Shown here: one piece after another, positions 56,609-64,000 of the stretch
Numbering within the stretch: the stretch's first letter is position 1
Layout of the letters: each line of letters opens with the position of its first letter
NCBI RefSeq assembly: GCF_900162725.1
Contig: NZ_LT799418.1
Span: 3,938,378 to 4,002,377 of the forward strand
DNA from: Parabacteroides sp. Marseille-P3160
GTDB lineage: Bacteria; Bacteroidota; Bacteroidia; Bacteroidales; Tannerellaceae
Length of the DNA: 64,000 nucleotides
Direction: 5' to 3'
Program-made: the position numbers and the translations under genes
Notes under the pieces: generated by a model
What the model was told of the DNA's origin: nothing
The model's database searches: none
What the model saw: only the letters and a program-made list of their open reading frames with translations

Positions 56609-56860
56609 ATGTTTGAGAAAAATGTTTTTATTAATTGTCCCTTTGATGGTGATTATTTCCGTTTCTTAAAAGCATTATCATTCGTCTAAAAAGGCCGGTT
56701 TAAATCCCTGGCTGGCTCTTGAAAGATGAGATTCGGGTGAAATCCGTTTTCTAATCTGCCGGAAGGATCTCCACAAGCTGGCTGAAATGGGAAGGAAGAA
56801 CCTATCGATGGTATTCGTCCACTTAATAATCAAGTATTTTAACTCTAATCATAAAGGCAG
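56609..56860 (+). pseudogene. remnant of a VFINCPFD-type protein
   Basis: The ATG at 56609 opens MFEKNVFINCPFDGDYFRFLKALSF before a stop; a later shifted frame reads SGEIRFLICRKDLHKLAEMGR up to about 56850. Proteins opening with VFINCPFD and a later DSGE-R motif are a conserved bacterial family of unknown function. Frameshifts show it is broken. The rest of the 444-base gap (56423-56608) shows nothing I can support. Confidence 0.5.
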
Positions 56861-56866
56861 ACAAGA

Positions 56867-57631
56867 ATGAAAACATCCATTATCACGGTTTGCTATAATG
56901 CGGCCGGAACGTTGAGAGATACGATCGAGTCGGTTCTCTCGCAAACATATACGGACATTGAGTATATCATTGTAGACGGGGCGTCGAAGGATGCTTCAGT
57001 GGAAATGATCAAAGAGTATGAACCTCGTTTCGACGGCCGTTTGAAATGGATCAGCGAACCGGATAAGGGGATGTATGACGCGATGAACAAGGGAATCCGG
57101 ATGGCGACCGGCGATCTCGTCGGTATCCTCAATTCAGACAGTTTCTTCTCGGATAAGGAGGTCATCACACAGATAGTAAAAGCTTTTGATTATGATCCGT
57201 TCTTACAAGCGGTCTACGGGGATGTACGTTTTGTCTTACCGGATGATCTGAAGCGGACGGTACGATATTATTCTTCCCGGATCTTCTCTCGGAGGCTATT
57301 CCGGTTCGGTTTTATGCCCGCTCACCCTTCTTTCTATACGTTCCGGAAATATTACGAGCGGTTCGGCCTTTACAAGACGGATTACCGGATTGCCGCCGAC
57401 TTTGAGTTGTTGACCCGTTTCTTATATAGGCATGGATTGCGCACGAAATACATGCCGTTCGATTTTGTGACGATGCGGACGGGGGGCGAAAGTACCCGGT
57501 CGTGGAAGAGCCACCTCCTCCTTAACCGGGAGATCGTCCGTGCTTGCCGGGAAAACGGCATCTATACCAACCTGCCGATGCTGATGTTGAAGTATTTTTA
57601 TAAAATAACAGAACTGATAAGAAAAGACTAA
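56867..57631 (+). CDS. GT2-family glycosyltransferase (intact copy)
   Basis: Protein of 254 residues. GT-A signatures: SIITVCYNAAGTLRDTIESVLSQTY at the N terminus, IIVDGASKDASVEM (nucleotide-binding Asp), and the long EPDKGMYDAMNKGIRMATGDLVGILNSDSFF block with the metal-binding DSD-like NSD. The C-terminal part has DYRIAADFELLTRFLY. This is the common capsule-locus GT2 (WcaA-like) that often closes Bacteroidales polysaccharide operons. Its 5' end is duplicated at 54871 and a short piece of its 3' region recurs at 58247. GC content is higher than in the preceding AT-rich block. Confidence 0.93.
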   Translation: MKTSIITVCYNAAGTLRDTIESVLSQTYTDIEYIIVDGASKDASVEMIKEYEPRFDGRLKWISEPDKGMYDAMNKGIRMATGDLVGILNSDSFFSDKEVITQIVKAFDYDPFLQAVYGDVRFVLPDDLKRTVRYYSSRIFSRRLFRFGFMPAHPSFYTFRKYYERFGLYKTDYRIAADFELLTRFLYRHGLRTKYMPFDFVTMRTGGESTRSWKSHLLLNREIVRACRENGIYTNLPMLMLKYFYKITELIRKD

Positions 57632-57763
57632 AAATCAAAATAAAATAAGTAACTAAACCTGAACGCTTAGCCAGATAAGGATAGATGATAGTATGGAGTG
57701 GGCATAAAAAATAAGCATAATAAATGATTGAATAAAAGTTTAGGGAAACTATTCTGTTTTTGT

Positions 57764-57771
57764 TACATTTG
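57764..57771 (+). promoter_or_regulatory. -7 promoter box for the 60-aa gene
   Basis: TACATTTG, an exact TAnnTTTG match, 21 bases before the ATG at 57793. Supports independent expression of the small gene. Confidence 0.55.
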
Positions 57772-57792
57772 TAGTACATAAAACATAGTTCT

Positions 57793-57975
57793 ATGGATAA
57801 GAAAAATAAAAATAATCGGATATCACTTGATGATATAAAGGCTCATCGTAGGGAGGTAACATTAACGGCTGATGCTTCCCGTACCTTTTTAAGAGGGGCC
57901 GGTATTATCGACAAAAAAGGAAACTTGGCAAAACCTTATAAGGAAATCAATAAACTTTCATATCGTTCTCGTTAA
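57793..57975 (+). CDS. small hypothetical protein (60 aa)
   Basis: Basic 60-residue protein (MDKKNKNNRISLDDIKAHRR, then ASRTFLRGAGIIDKKGNLAKPY) with its own promoter box. The FLRGAGIIDKKGNLAKPYK ending looks like small Bacteroidales proteins that precede a toxin-like or unknown partner. The following frame, which starts one base off and overlaps its end, is broken by a stop. An antitoxin-like role is possible but not shown by any motif. Confidence 0.55.
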   Translation: MDKKNKNNRISLDDIKAHRREVTLTADASRTFLRGAGIIDKKGNLAKPYKEINKLSYRSR

Positions 57976-58243
57976 AAATATATTCCTTGGAACAAACGGC
58001 CAACATGATTTATTGTTGAGAAATTTAGATTGTGCAGTCATTGAAACATTACATCAGATTAGCAAGGATCAGGGAAAACAGGCTTTCGACTCGGTAAGAG
58101 GAGTATTTTGGGGAGGTAATGATTTATAGCCGAATGCTGGTTTCAAAGAAAAAAATCATATTCAAATATGCGTTAGAAATCCAAATTGCATTAAAGCTTT
58201 TTTCATTCCACGGGATGAAGATCCTAATTATAATATGCCTTAA
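57974..58243 (+). pseudogene. broken partner gene of the small protein
   Basis: A continuous frame encodes NIFLGTNGQHDLLLRNLD, AVIETLHQISKDQGKQAFDS, VRGVFWGGNDL, then TAG at 58127-58129 (a Tyr would be expected), then PNAGFKEKNHIQICVRNPNC and AFFIPRDEDPNYNMP before TAA. No ATG begins it; the N terminus seems lost where it abuts the 60-aa gene. The family is not known to me; the conservation-like composition on both sides of the stop supports a recent inactivation. Confidence 0.6.
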
Positions 58244-58246
58244 TAC

Positions 58247-58273
58247 TGCCTTTCGATTTTGTGACGATGCGGA
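58247..58273 (+). repeat. 27-base duplicate of the GT2 gene interior
   Basis: The bases match 57453-57479 of the intact GT2 gene (coding PFDFVTMR) with one mismatch. It begins four bases after the broken partner gene ends, marking the right edge of the inserted small-gene cassette. The following in-frame [12 protein letters not shown] is not GT2-like. Confidence 0.75.
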
Positions 58274-58316
58274 TAAGAAATGAAACAGGGCAATTCTCTT
58301 TTACCCATTTGTTCGG

Positions 58317-58514
58317 CGGAGTGCCTTTACTCCGTCGTGTTGGAAGCAAAGCTCCTGCTTTGCCTATCCTTAAAAAAGGAGAATCATTGCGAGGCGGGAG
58401 CCTCGCTTTTATCACCGACGGAAGCTGGAGCTTCCGCCGAACATAACAAGAGTTTAAATTGGAGGAGCTACTGGATGATGAAGTACCGGGAATCAGCTTC
58501 CGCCGAACATAACA
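58317..58514. repeat. cluster of four short perfect hairpins plus a direct repeat
   Basis: Four successive stem-loops of 18 bases: cggagtgcctttactccg (58317-58334), gcaaagctcctgctttgc (58346-58363), gcgaggcgggagcctcgc (58389-58406) and cggaagctggagcttccg (58419-58436). Each has a 6-7-base stem and a purine/CTCC-type loop. The 20-base agcttccgccgaacataaca follows at 58429-58448 and again at 58495-58514. The stretch is open in two frames but the peptides look like translated repeat. Such hairpin strings are probably non-coding insertions. Confidence 0.7.
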
Positions 58515-58540
58515 GGTGTTTAAATGCGTTTGCACTGGGA

Positions 58541-59083
58541 ATGAAAGCATTCGATATGGAAACCTATAAAGACTATATTAATATTATTACAGGTGACATC
58601 ACGCGGTTTAAGGGGGATGCCATCGTTAATGCAGCTAATACAAGTTTATTGGGAGGTGGAGGTGTGGATGGAGCTATCCACCGGGCCGCCGGTAGGAAAT
58701 TGCTTCAGGAATGTGAAACATTAGGAGGGTGTGAGACCGGTCAGAGTAAAATGACGGATGCTTATAACTTGCCTTGCAAAAAAATCATTCATACGGTCGG
58801 TCCCGTATGGAGAAGCGGTAAGCATCACGAGGAGCGCTTATTGGCTTCGTGTTACGAAACAGCTCTGCAATTAGCTCTCGATAACGGGCTTGAAACAATT
58901 GCTTTCCCTTGTATTAGCACTGGCGTTTATCGTTTTCCAAAGGCTGAAGCTGCTTGCATTGCCCTACATACAATTTCAGCTTTTCTCCGTGACCACGAAA
59001 GAAAGTTAAAAGTTACCATTGTCTGTTACATTGAAGAAGATATGGAATATTATACCGATTTTTTTAAGAAAGAGTCCCTGTAA
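58541..59083 (+). CDS. macro-domain protein (ADP-ribose/O-acetyl-ADP-ribose hydrolase type)
   Basis: Protein of about 180 residues forming a single macro domain of the YmdB type. Motifs: [36 protein letters not shown] (ADP-ribose-binding loop 1), IIHTVGPVW, and loop 2 [17 protein letters not shown]. It would remove acetyl or ADP-ribosyl groups from O-acetyl-ADP-ribose or modified proteins. I take the ATG at 58541, preceded by ggga; the Met at 58556 ([13 protein letters not shown]) is an alternative. The long in-frame upstream extension covers the hairpin repeats and is not likely translated. Confidence 0.9.
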   Translation: MKAFDMETYKDYINIITGDITRFKGDAIVNAANTSLLGGGGVDGAIHRAAGRKLLQECETLGGCETGQSKMTDAYNLPCKKIIHTVGPVWRSGKHHEERLLASCYETALQLALDNGLETIAFPCISTGVYRFPKAEAACIALHTISAFLRDHERKLKVTIVCYIEEDMEYYTDFFKKESL

Positions 59084-59127
59084 GAATTTTGATATGTCTG
59101 TCATAGTAACTGTTTAAATTTTAGTCA

Positions 59128-60099
59128 ATGAAGCATTTTGAGCTAAAAACGGCATCTTTCTTGCCAACAATTTTAATTACGGGGGCTTACGGGTTCGTGG
59201 GCTCTAATCTGGCGGCTTATCTGAAAGATAGGTATACGCTTTGGGCGTTGGATGTGGAGGACCGTGTGCCCGGACTGTACGCGCGTTATTTTTCGTGGCG
59301 ACAGGCGGAGTCGTTGCCTTGGGAACAGGTGGACGGAGTAATTCATCTGGCCGGCAAGGCGCATGATACGAAAAACCAAAGCGAGGCGAAAACATATTTC
59401 GATATCAATACGGGCTTAACACAGCGGATTTACGATCGTTTCCTTCTTTCGGGAGCGGAGAAATTTATCTTTTTCAGTTCGGTGAAGGCCGCCGCCGACT
59501 CGGTACCCGGCGAGGTGCTGACGGAAGAGGTGGCGCCGGATCCGGTAGGGCCTTACGGAGAGAGTAAGATCCGGGCGGAAGAATACCTGCAGGGGCATTC
59601 GTCTGCTAAGCATCAACTGGTTTATATCTTGCGTCCCTGTATGATTCACGGGCCGGGAAACAAAGGGAATCTGAACCTGCTGTATAATGTGGTGAAGAAG
59701 GGTATTCCCTGGCCGCTCGGGGCGTTCGAAAACCGGCGTTCGTTTACTTCGATCGATAACCTTTGTTATGTGATCGACCTTTTGCTGGCGGGTGAAGCCC
59801 CTTCGGGGATTTACCAGATGGCGGACGACGAAGCGTTGTCGACGAACGAGTTGATCGGGGCGATGTGCGAAGTGATGGAGCGCAAAGCGCATATTTGGAA
59901 ATTGCCGCAAGGTTGGATGAGAGGGCTGGCCTCGGCCGGAGGCGCCTTGCATCTCCCGTTGAATCCGGAACGGCTCCGGAAGCTGACGGAAAATTACGTG
60001 GTGAGCAACAAAAAAATCAAAACGGCCTTGGATATTGATAAAATGCCGGTTACCGCACGGGACGGCCTGATTAAAACGATTCGTTCTTTTAGCTTATAA
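59128..60099 (+). CDS. NAD-dependent epimerase/dehydratase (SDR)
   Basis: Extended SDR enzyme of 323 residues. NAD loop TGAYGFVGSNLAAYL (about residues 19-33), active-site Ser in FFSSVKAAADS, and YGESK as the YxxxK pair; VIHLAGKAHDT is also typical. It acts on a nucleotide sugar, probably as 4-epimerase or 4-reductase for the lipid-linked first sugar. It is followed 3 bases later by the WecA-like initiating transferase; this SDR/PNPT pair commonly ends Bacteroidales capsule loci. The dispersed motif gtaactgtttaaatttt lies just before the ATG. Confidence 0.9.
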   Translation: MKHFELKTASFLPTILITGAYGFVGSNLAAYLKDRYTLWALDVEDRVPGLYARYFSWRQAESLPWEQVDGVIHLAGKAHDTKNQSEAKTYFDINTGLTQRIYDRFLLSGAEKFIFFSSVKAAADSVPGEVLTEEVAPDPVGPYGESKIRAEEYLQGHSSAKHQLVYILRPCMIHGPGNKGNLNLLYNVVKKGIPWPLGAFENRRSFTSIDNLCYVIDLLLAGEAPSGIYQMADDEALSTNELIGAMCEVMERKAHIWKLPQGWMRGLASAGGALHLPLNPERLRKLTENYVVSNKKIKTALDIDKMPVTARDGLIKTIRSFSL

Positions 60100-60102
60100 C
60101 TT

Positions 60103-61044
60103 ATGCTTTACTATTTGATCCTTCTTGTTTTATTGTTTGCGGCAGAACTTCTCTATTTTCGCATAGCGGACAAATTCAATATTATCGATAAACCGAATGA
60201 GCGAAGTTCGCATACTCGGATCACGCTGCGGGGCGGCGGAATCATTTTTTATCTGGGGGCCTTGGCCTTTTTCCTGACCAACGGCTTTGCTTATCCCTGG
60301 TTTATGCTGGGATTGACGCTGATTGCCGGGATTAGCTTCGCGGACGATGTGCGTTCCGTACCGAACCGGGTACGTATCGTCTGCCATTTTACGGCGATGT
60401 TGCTACTCTTTTATGAATGGGGTCTGTATTCGGATTTCCCATGGTGGTACCTGCTGGTTGCCCTGATCGTTTGCACGGGGATCATCAATGCCTATAATTT
60501 CATGGACGGGATTAACGGAATGACCGGAGGATATAGCCTGGTTATCTTGTTTTACCTGATTTACGTAAACCATTTCATAGTGCATTTTGTGGAGATGCCC
60601 TTCCTTTACATCGCTTTCCTGGCGGTTCTTGTGTTCAACTTCTTTAACTTCCGCAACAAGGCGAAATGTTTCGCCGGGGATGTCGGCGCGGTATCCATGG
60701 CATTTATCCTGCTTTTTGTCCTCGGCAAACTGATCCTCCTGACGAACGACTGGACGTATATTCTTTTTCTGGCGGTGTATGGGGTGGACAGCATTTTGAC
60801 CATCATCCATCGCCTGCTGCTTCACGAAAATATCTTCAAGGCGCACCGCCGGCATGCATACCAGGTGATGGCGAACGAACTGAAGATTCCCCATGTGGCG
60901 GTTTCGTCGTTTTATGCCCTGTTACAAGCGCTTCTGATCGCCGGGTTCTTTTGCTTTTACGAAAGCCGCATCCTTTATACCTTCCTCAGCCTGGCAGCCC
61001 TTACTCTCGCCTACCTCCTCTTCAAACGCAAATACGGTAGATAA
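60103..61044 (+). CDS. WecA/MraY-like undecaprenyl-phosphate sugar-1-phosphate transferase
   Basis: Polytopic membrane enzyme of 313 residues in the PNPT family (annotated GT4 WecA/WbpL-like). Conserved cytoplasmic motifs: ISFADDVRSVP (DDxx motif), NAYNFMDGINGMTGGY (NxxNxxDGIDGL-type), and the His-rich HRRHAYQVM near the C terminus. It would load HexNAc-1-phosphate onto undecaprenyl phosphate to start repeat-unit synthesis. The preceding SDR gene probably supplies or modifies its donor. Confidence 0.92.
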   Translation: MLYYLILLVLLFAAELLYFRIADKFNIIDKPNERSSHTRITLRGGGIIFYLGALAFFLTNGFAYPWFMLGLTLIAGISFADDVRSVPNRVRIVCHFTAMLLLFYEWGLYSDFPWWYLLVALIVCTGIINAYNFMDGINGMTGGYSLVILFYLIYVNHFIVHFVEMPFLYIAFLAVLVFNFFNFRNKAKCFAGDVGAVSMAFILLFVLGKLILLTNDWTYILFLAVYGVDSILTIIHRLLLHENIFKAHRRHAYQVMANELKIPHVAVSSFYALLQALLIAGFFCFYESRILYTFLSLAALTLAYLLFKRKYGR

Positions 61045-61109
61045 CATTCAAATCGTAGGTATTTTACAAAGCTTGCCAAAGAAAGATCCGACGAGCGCCC
61101 TTTCTATGC

Positions 61110-63005
61110 TCAACGCCGGCCAAGGTCATCGTAGAGGGTTTGGAGAAGAGCCTTGCCCTTGTCCAACCGTTCGGAAGAATGGGTATCCGGAGTCTGGTAA
61201 AGAATTTTTTCACCGGTACAGTCGTAGACCGAAGCGCCTGTCGTATCGATAAAGCCGAAGCCGTTGGGGAAAGTATAGAAAGCATACTGCGGATAACGCC
61301 CGTCCATGATATCTTTGCTGAAACTGAATTGATGATGTTGAATCCCCAATTGGTTCAGCAGGGTAGCCGCCAGATCGGTTTGGTTCATATAGGTGTCGAT
61401 CACACGGGGTTCTTTCAGCGCACCGCCTGCCCAGATCATCGGGATATGGAATCTCCGCGGCTCGAATTCTTCCAAATTGTCCGGATAACGGAAACCATGG
61501 TCAGCCACTAGGATTATTAATGTGTTTGCCCAAAGAGGCGTCTCCTTCAGCCTTCCGATAAAATCGCCGAGGCAACTATCGGTGAAAGCGACGGAATTTA
61601 AAAACGGATGCGTCAGGCGTTGGTAAGGAACCTTGAATGGCTCATGGCTGCTCAGGGTAAGGAAAGTCGTAAACCAGGGAGTCTCCGTTTTCCGCTTCAC
61701 CAACTCGGTATATAAGTACTTGAAAGTAACGTCATCATTCGTCCCCCACTTGTTTAAACGCGTCTGTATCGGGAAATTCCGATCGGACGTAATCTTACTG
61801 TAGCCGGTACTGTAGAAATAGCTCTGCATATTGGTAAAGTTGATGTCCCCGCCGTAAAGCATATCCGATGCATAGCCTTCCGCATCCAGGCTTTTCGCCA
61901 AAGAAGGGAGCGTCTGGCTCTTGGCGGGATATTTCATGATGGAAGTCGTAGGCTGGGCGGGATATCCATCCAGGACGGCGACTAACCCGCGGTCGGTACG
62001 GAATGAATTGGCATAACAGTTCATGAACAAAATCCCTTCCTTGCCCAACTGATTCAAATGAGGCGTAACGCCCGGCTCCCCTCCGACCGCCTCAATCGCA
62101 TTGGCCGTAAAACTTTCCAATAAGATCAGGAGAATATTCGGGCGTTGGATTCGAAGCAATCCCTCCGTCCGGCCAAGCGGTAAGCTGTCCTTGGCGCCAA
62201 TGGGAGAATCCTTGCCTGACAGGGCCGTATCCGGCTTTATGGAAAGATCCGGAGTTGTCAACGCCGTAAACAACTCCTTGCGCTTCTCTTCCGGGAAGAA
62301 ATCGTATTGATCGCTGAAATCCTGCTGCTTGGATATGGAGGCAAGCAGGCTGAAACAAGGATTGATTGCAGCATGGTTAAGGAACTGGCGGTCACTGAAA
62401 TAAACCATTCCCACATTGGCCGTCGAAGTCGTTACGCTTCCCCGGATCGGGATGAACAGCAGGCCACCAAGCAAAACCAACGCGATGGCGCAAGGCATCC
62501 GCCTCCTCAGATGGGTCGACGGCAATACCGGCACGATCCATTTCCGAAAGAACCACTGCATCACAAAACCGTAGGTCAGAAAGGTAACCGACTGAAGCAG
62601 GAACGTCCAACCCGGAACGCTTGCAATCGAATCCTTCGGCGACTGCATATAAAAGAAAGCCGTCGTGTCGAGGCGGAATCCCCAGAAAGCATACAGGCCT
62701 TCGTCCAGGACAAAGAGAAAAGAGATCAGAAAGGCCACGATCGTAAAATATCCTTTCAGTGCGAAAGACAGGTATCTCCCCGGTAACCAAACGGAAACCA
62801 GGGCGCAGAGGATAGGGAAGATCGTCAGATATCCCGAGATCGACGCATCGAGCACCAGCCCATGCCCTATCACCCGCAAATAATCTACCCACGAACAATC
62901 CGCATAAAGAACGTGATTGTATAACATAAAAAGAGGTTTCTGGATAACAAAGAACGGTAGAAACCCGAAAAAGACCAGCAAAACAAATAAAATCCGTTGT
63001 TTCAT
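61110..63005 (-). CDS. LTA-synthase-family membrane sulfatase-like transferase
   Basis: Protein of 631 residues with five N-terminal membrane segments (to about residue 200) and a periplasmic alkaline-phosphatase-fold domain. Motifs: NILLILLESFTANAIE (metal-binding Glu), the nucleophile Thr region NSFRTDRGLVAVLDGYPAQP, LYGGDINFTNMQ and ILVADHGFRYP (metal Asp-His). In Gram-negatives such enzymes transfer phosphoglycerol or phosphoethanolamine to envelope glycans or lipids; the substrate is not known. It is transcribed toward the polysaccharide locus and stands apart from it. Confidence 0.9.
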   Translation of the reverse strand: MKQRILFVLLVFFGFLPFFVIQKPLFMLYNHVLYADCSWVDYLRVIGHGLVLDASISGYLTIFPILCALVSVWLPGRYLSFALKGYFTIVAFLISFLFVLDEGLYAFWGFRLDTTAFFYMQSPKDSIASVPGWTFLLQSVTFLTYGFVMQWFFRKWIVPVLPSTHLRRRMPCAIALVLLGGLLFIPIRGSVTTSTANVGMVYFSDRQFLNHAAINPCFSLLASISKQQDFSDQYDFFPEEKRKELFTALTTPDLSIKPDTALSGKDSPIGAKDSLPLGRTEGLLRIQRPNILLILLESFTANAIEAVGGEPGVTPHLNQLGKEGILFMNCYANSFRTDRGLVAVLDGYPAQPTTSIMKYPAKSQTLPSLAKSLDAEGYASDMLYGGDINFTNMQSYFYSTGYSKITSDRNFPIQTRLNKWGTNDDVTFKYLYTELVKRKTETPWFTTFLTLSSHEPFKVPYQRLTHPFLNSVAFTDSCLGDFIGRLKETPLWANTLIILVADHGFRYPDNLEEFEPRRFHIPMIWAGGALKEPRVIDTYMNQTDLAATLLNQLGIQHHQFSFSKDIMDGRYPQYAFYTFPNGFGFIDTTGASVYDCTGEKILYQTPDTHSSERLDKGKALLQTLYDDLGRR

Positions 63006-63050
63006 CTCTCTAAATTTCTTTTCACGAACGGACTGGGAAAAGTATTCTCT

Positions 63051-64000
<950 letters not shown>

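Noticed and set aside
58280..58540. N-terminal extension of the macro-domain protein
   Set aside because: The extra 87 codons are translated hairpin repeats and an unrelated remnant; family members begin at the METYKDY region.

Overview
The window reads as a chromosome segment from a gut-type Bacteroidales bacterium, most likely Parabacteroides or a close relative. The supporting signs are SusC/SusD pairs, Bacteroidota -7 promoter boxes (TAnnTTTG), DUF4293 and DUF4294 family proteins, an archaeal-Rpb6-like omega subunit, and a tmRNA whose tag reads GENNYALAA. Housekeeping DNA is moderately GC-rich. Two long stretches (about 15.9-33.0 kb and 45.4-54.2 kb) are visibly AT-rich and look acquired.

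Layout. 1-15.5 kb is core: a TamB-like protein (5' end outside the window); a leftward operon bamD - omega - DUF4293 - mtgA - lipB; an ACT protein with a phenylacetate-CoA ligase; cysK; a SpoU methylase; DUF4294; a periplasmic cyclophilin; a sugar nucleotidyltransferase; and a Cys/Met PLP enzyme translationally coupled to a LuxR-type response regulator. 15.6-33.1 kb is a complete sialic-acid utilisation island: a divergent GntR/FadR regulator, then nanA lyase, AGE-type epimerase, SusC/SusD importer, sialidase, GH20 hexosaminidase, SGNH esterase, a 1052-residue SGNH/SASA esterase fused to a NanM-type mutarotase, and an MFS transporter. Together these release sialic acid and hexosamine from host glycans, deacetylate, import, mutarotate, cleave to ManNAc and epimerise to GlcNAc. 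The island is bracketed by a truncated and an intact copy of the 5' end of a DUF6141-like gene.

33.7-38.3 kb holds a RelE-type toxin remnant, tmRNA, a glycosyltransferase/acyltransferase pair, a 22-bp-period palindromic repeat cluster and an unrecognised 174-aa gene. 38.4-61.0 kb is a surface-polysaccharide locus: a CapD/WbpM-type dehydratase, wecC and wecB (UDP-ManNAcA supply), decayed rmlA/rmlB/rmlC pseudogenes, then an AT-rich block of pyruvyltransferase, Fe-S protein, acetyltransferase, Wzx flippase, GT2, Wzy polymerase, GT4 and a WecG/TagA transferase. After this comes a patchwork in which pieces of one GT2 gene bracket cargo: a GHKL-ATPase/STAS-like pair, a small gene plus a broken partner, hairpin repeats and a macro-domain gene. 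The locus ends with an SDR epimerase and a WecA-like initiating transferase. 61.1-64 kb returns to core-type genes on the minus strand (LTA-synthase-like enzyme and an ABC-F ATPase cut by the window edge).

The most noteworthy points are the NanS-NanM fusion, the recurrent pattern of truncated gene copies bracketing acquired DNA, the two-gene GHKL/STAS cassette, the wholesale decay of the rhamnose genes, and the palindromic 22-bp repeats found at two places.
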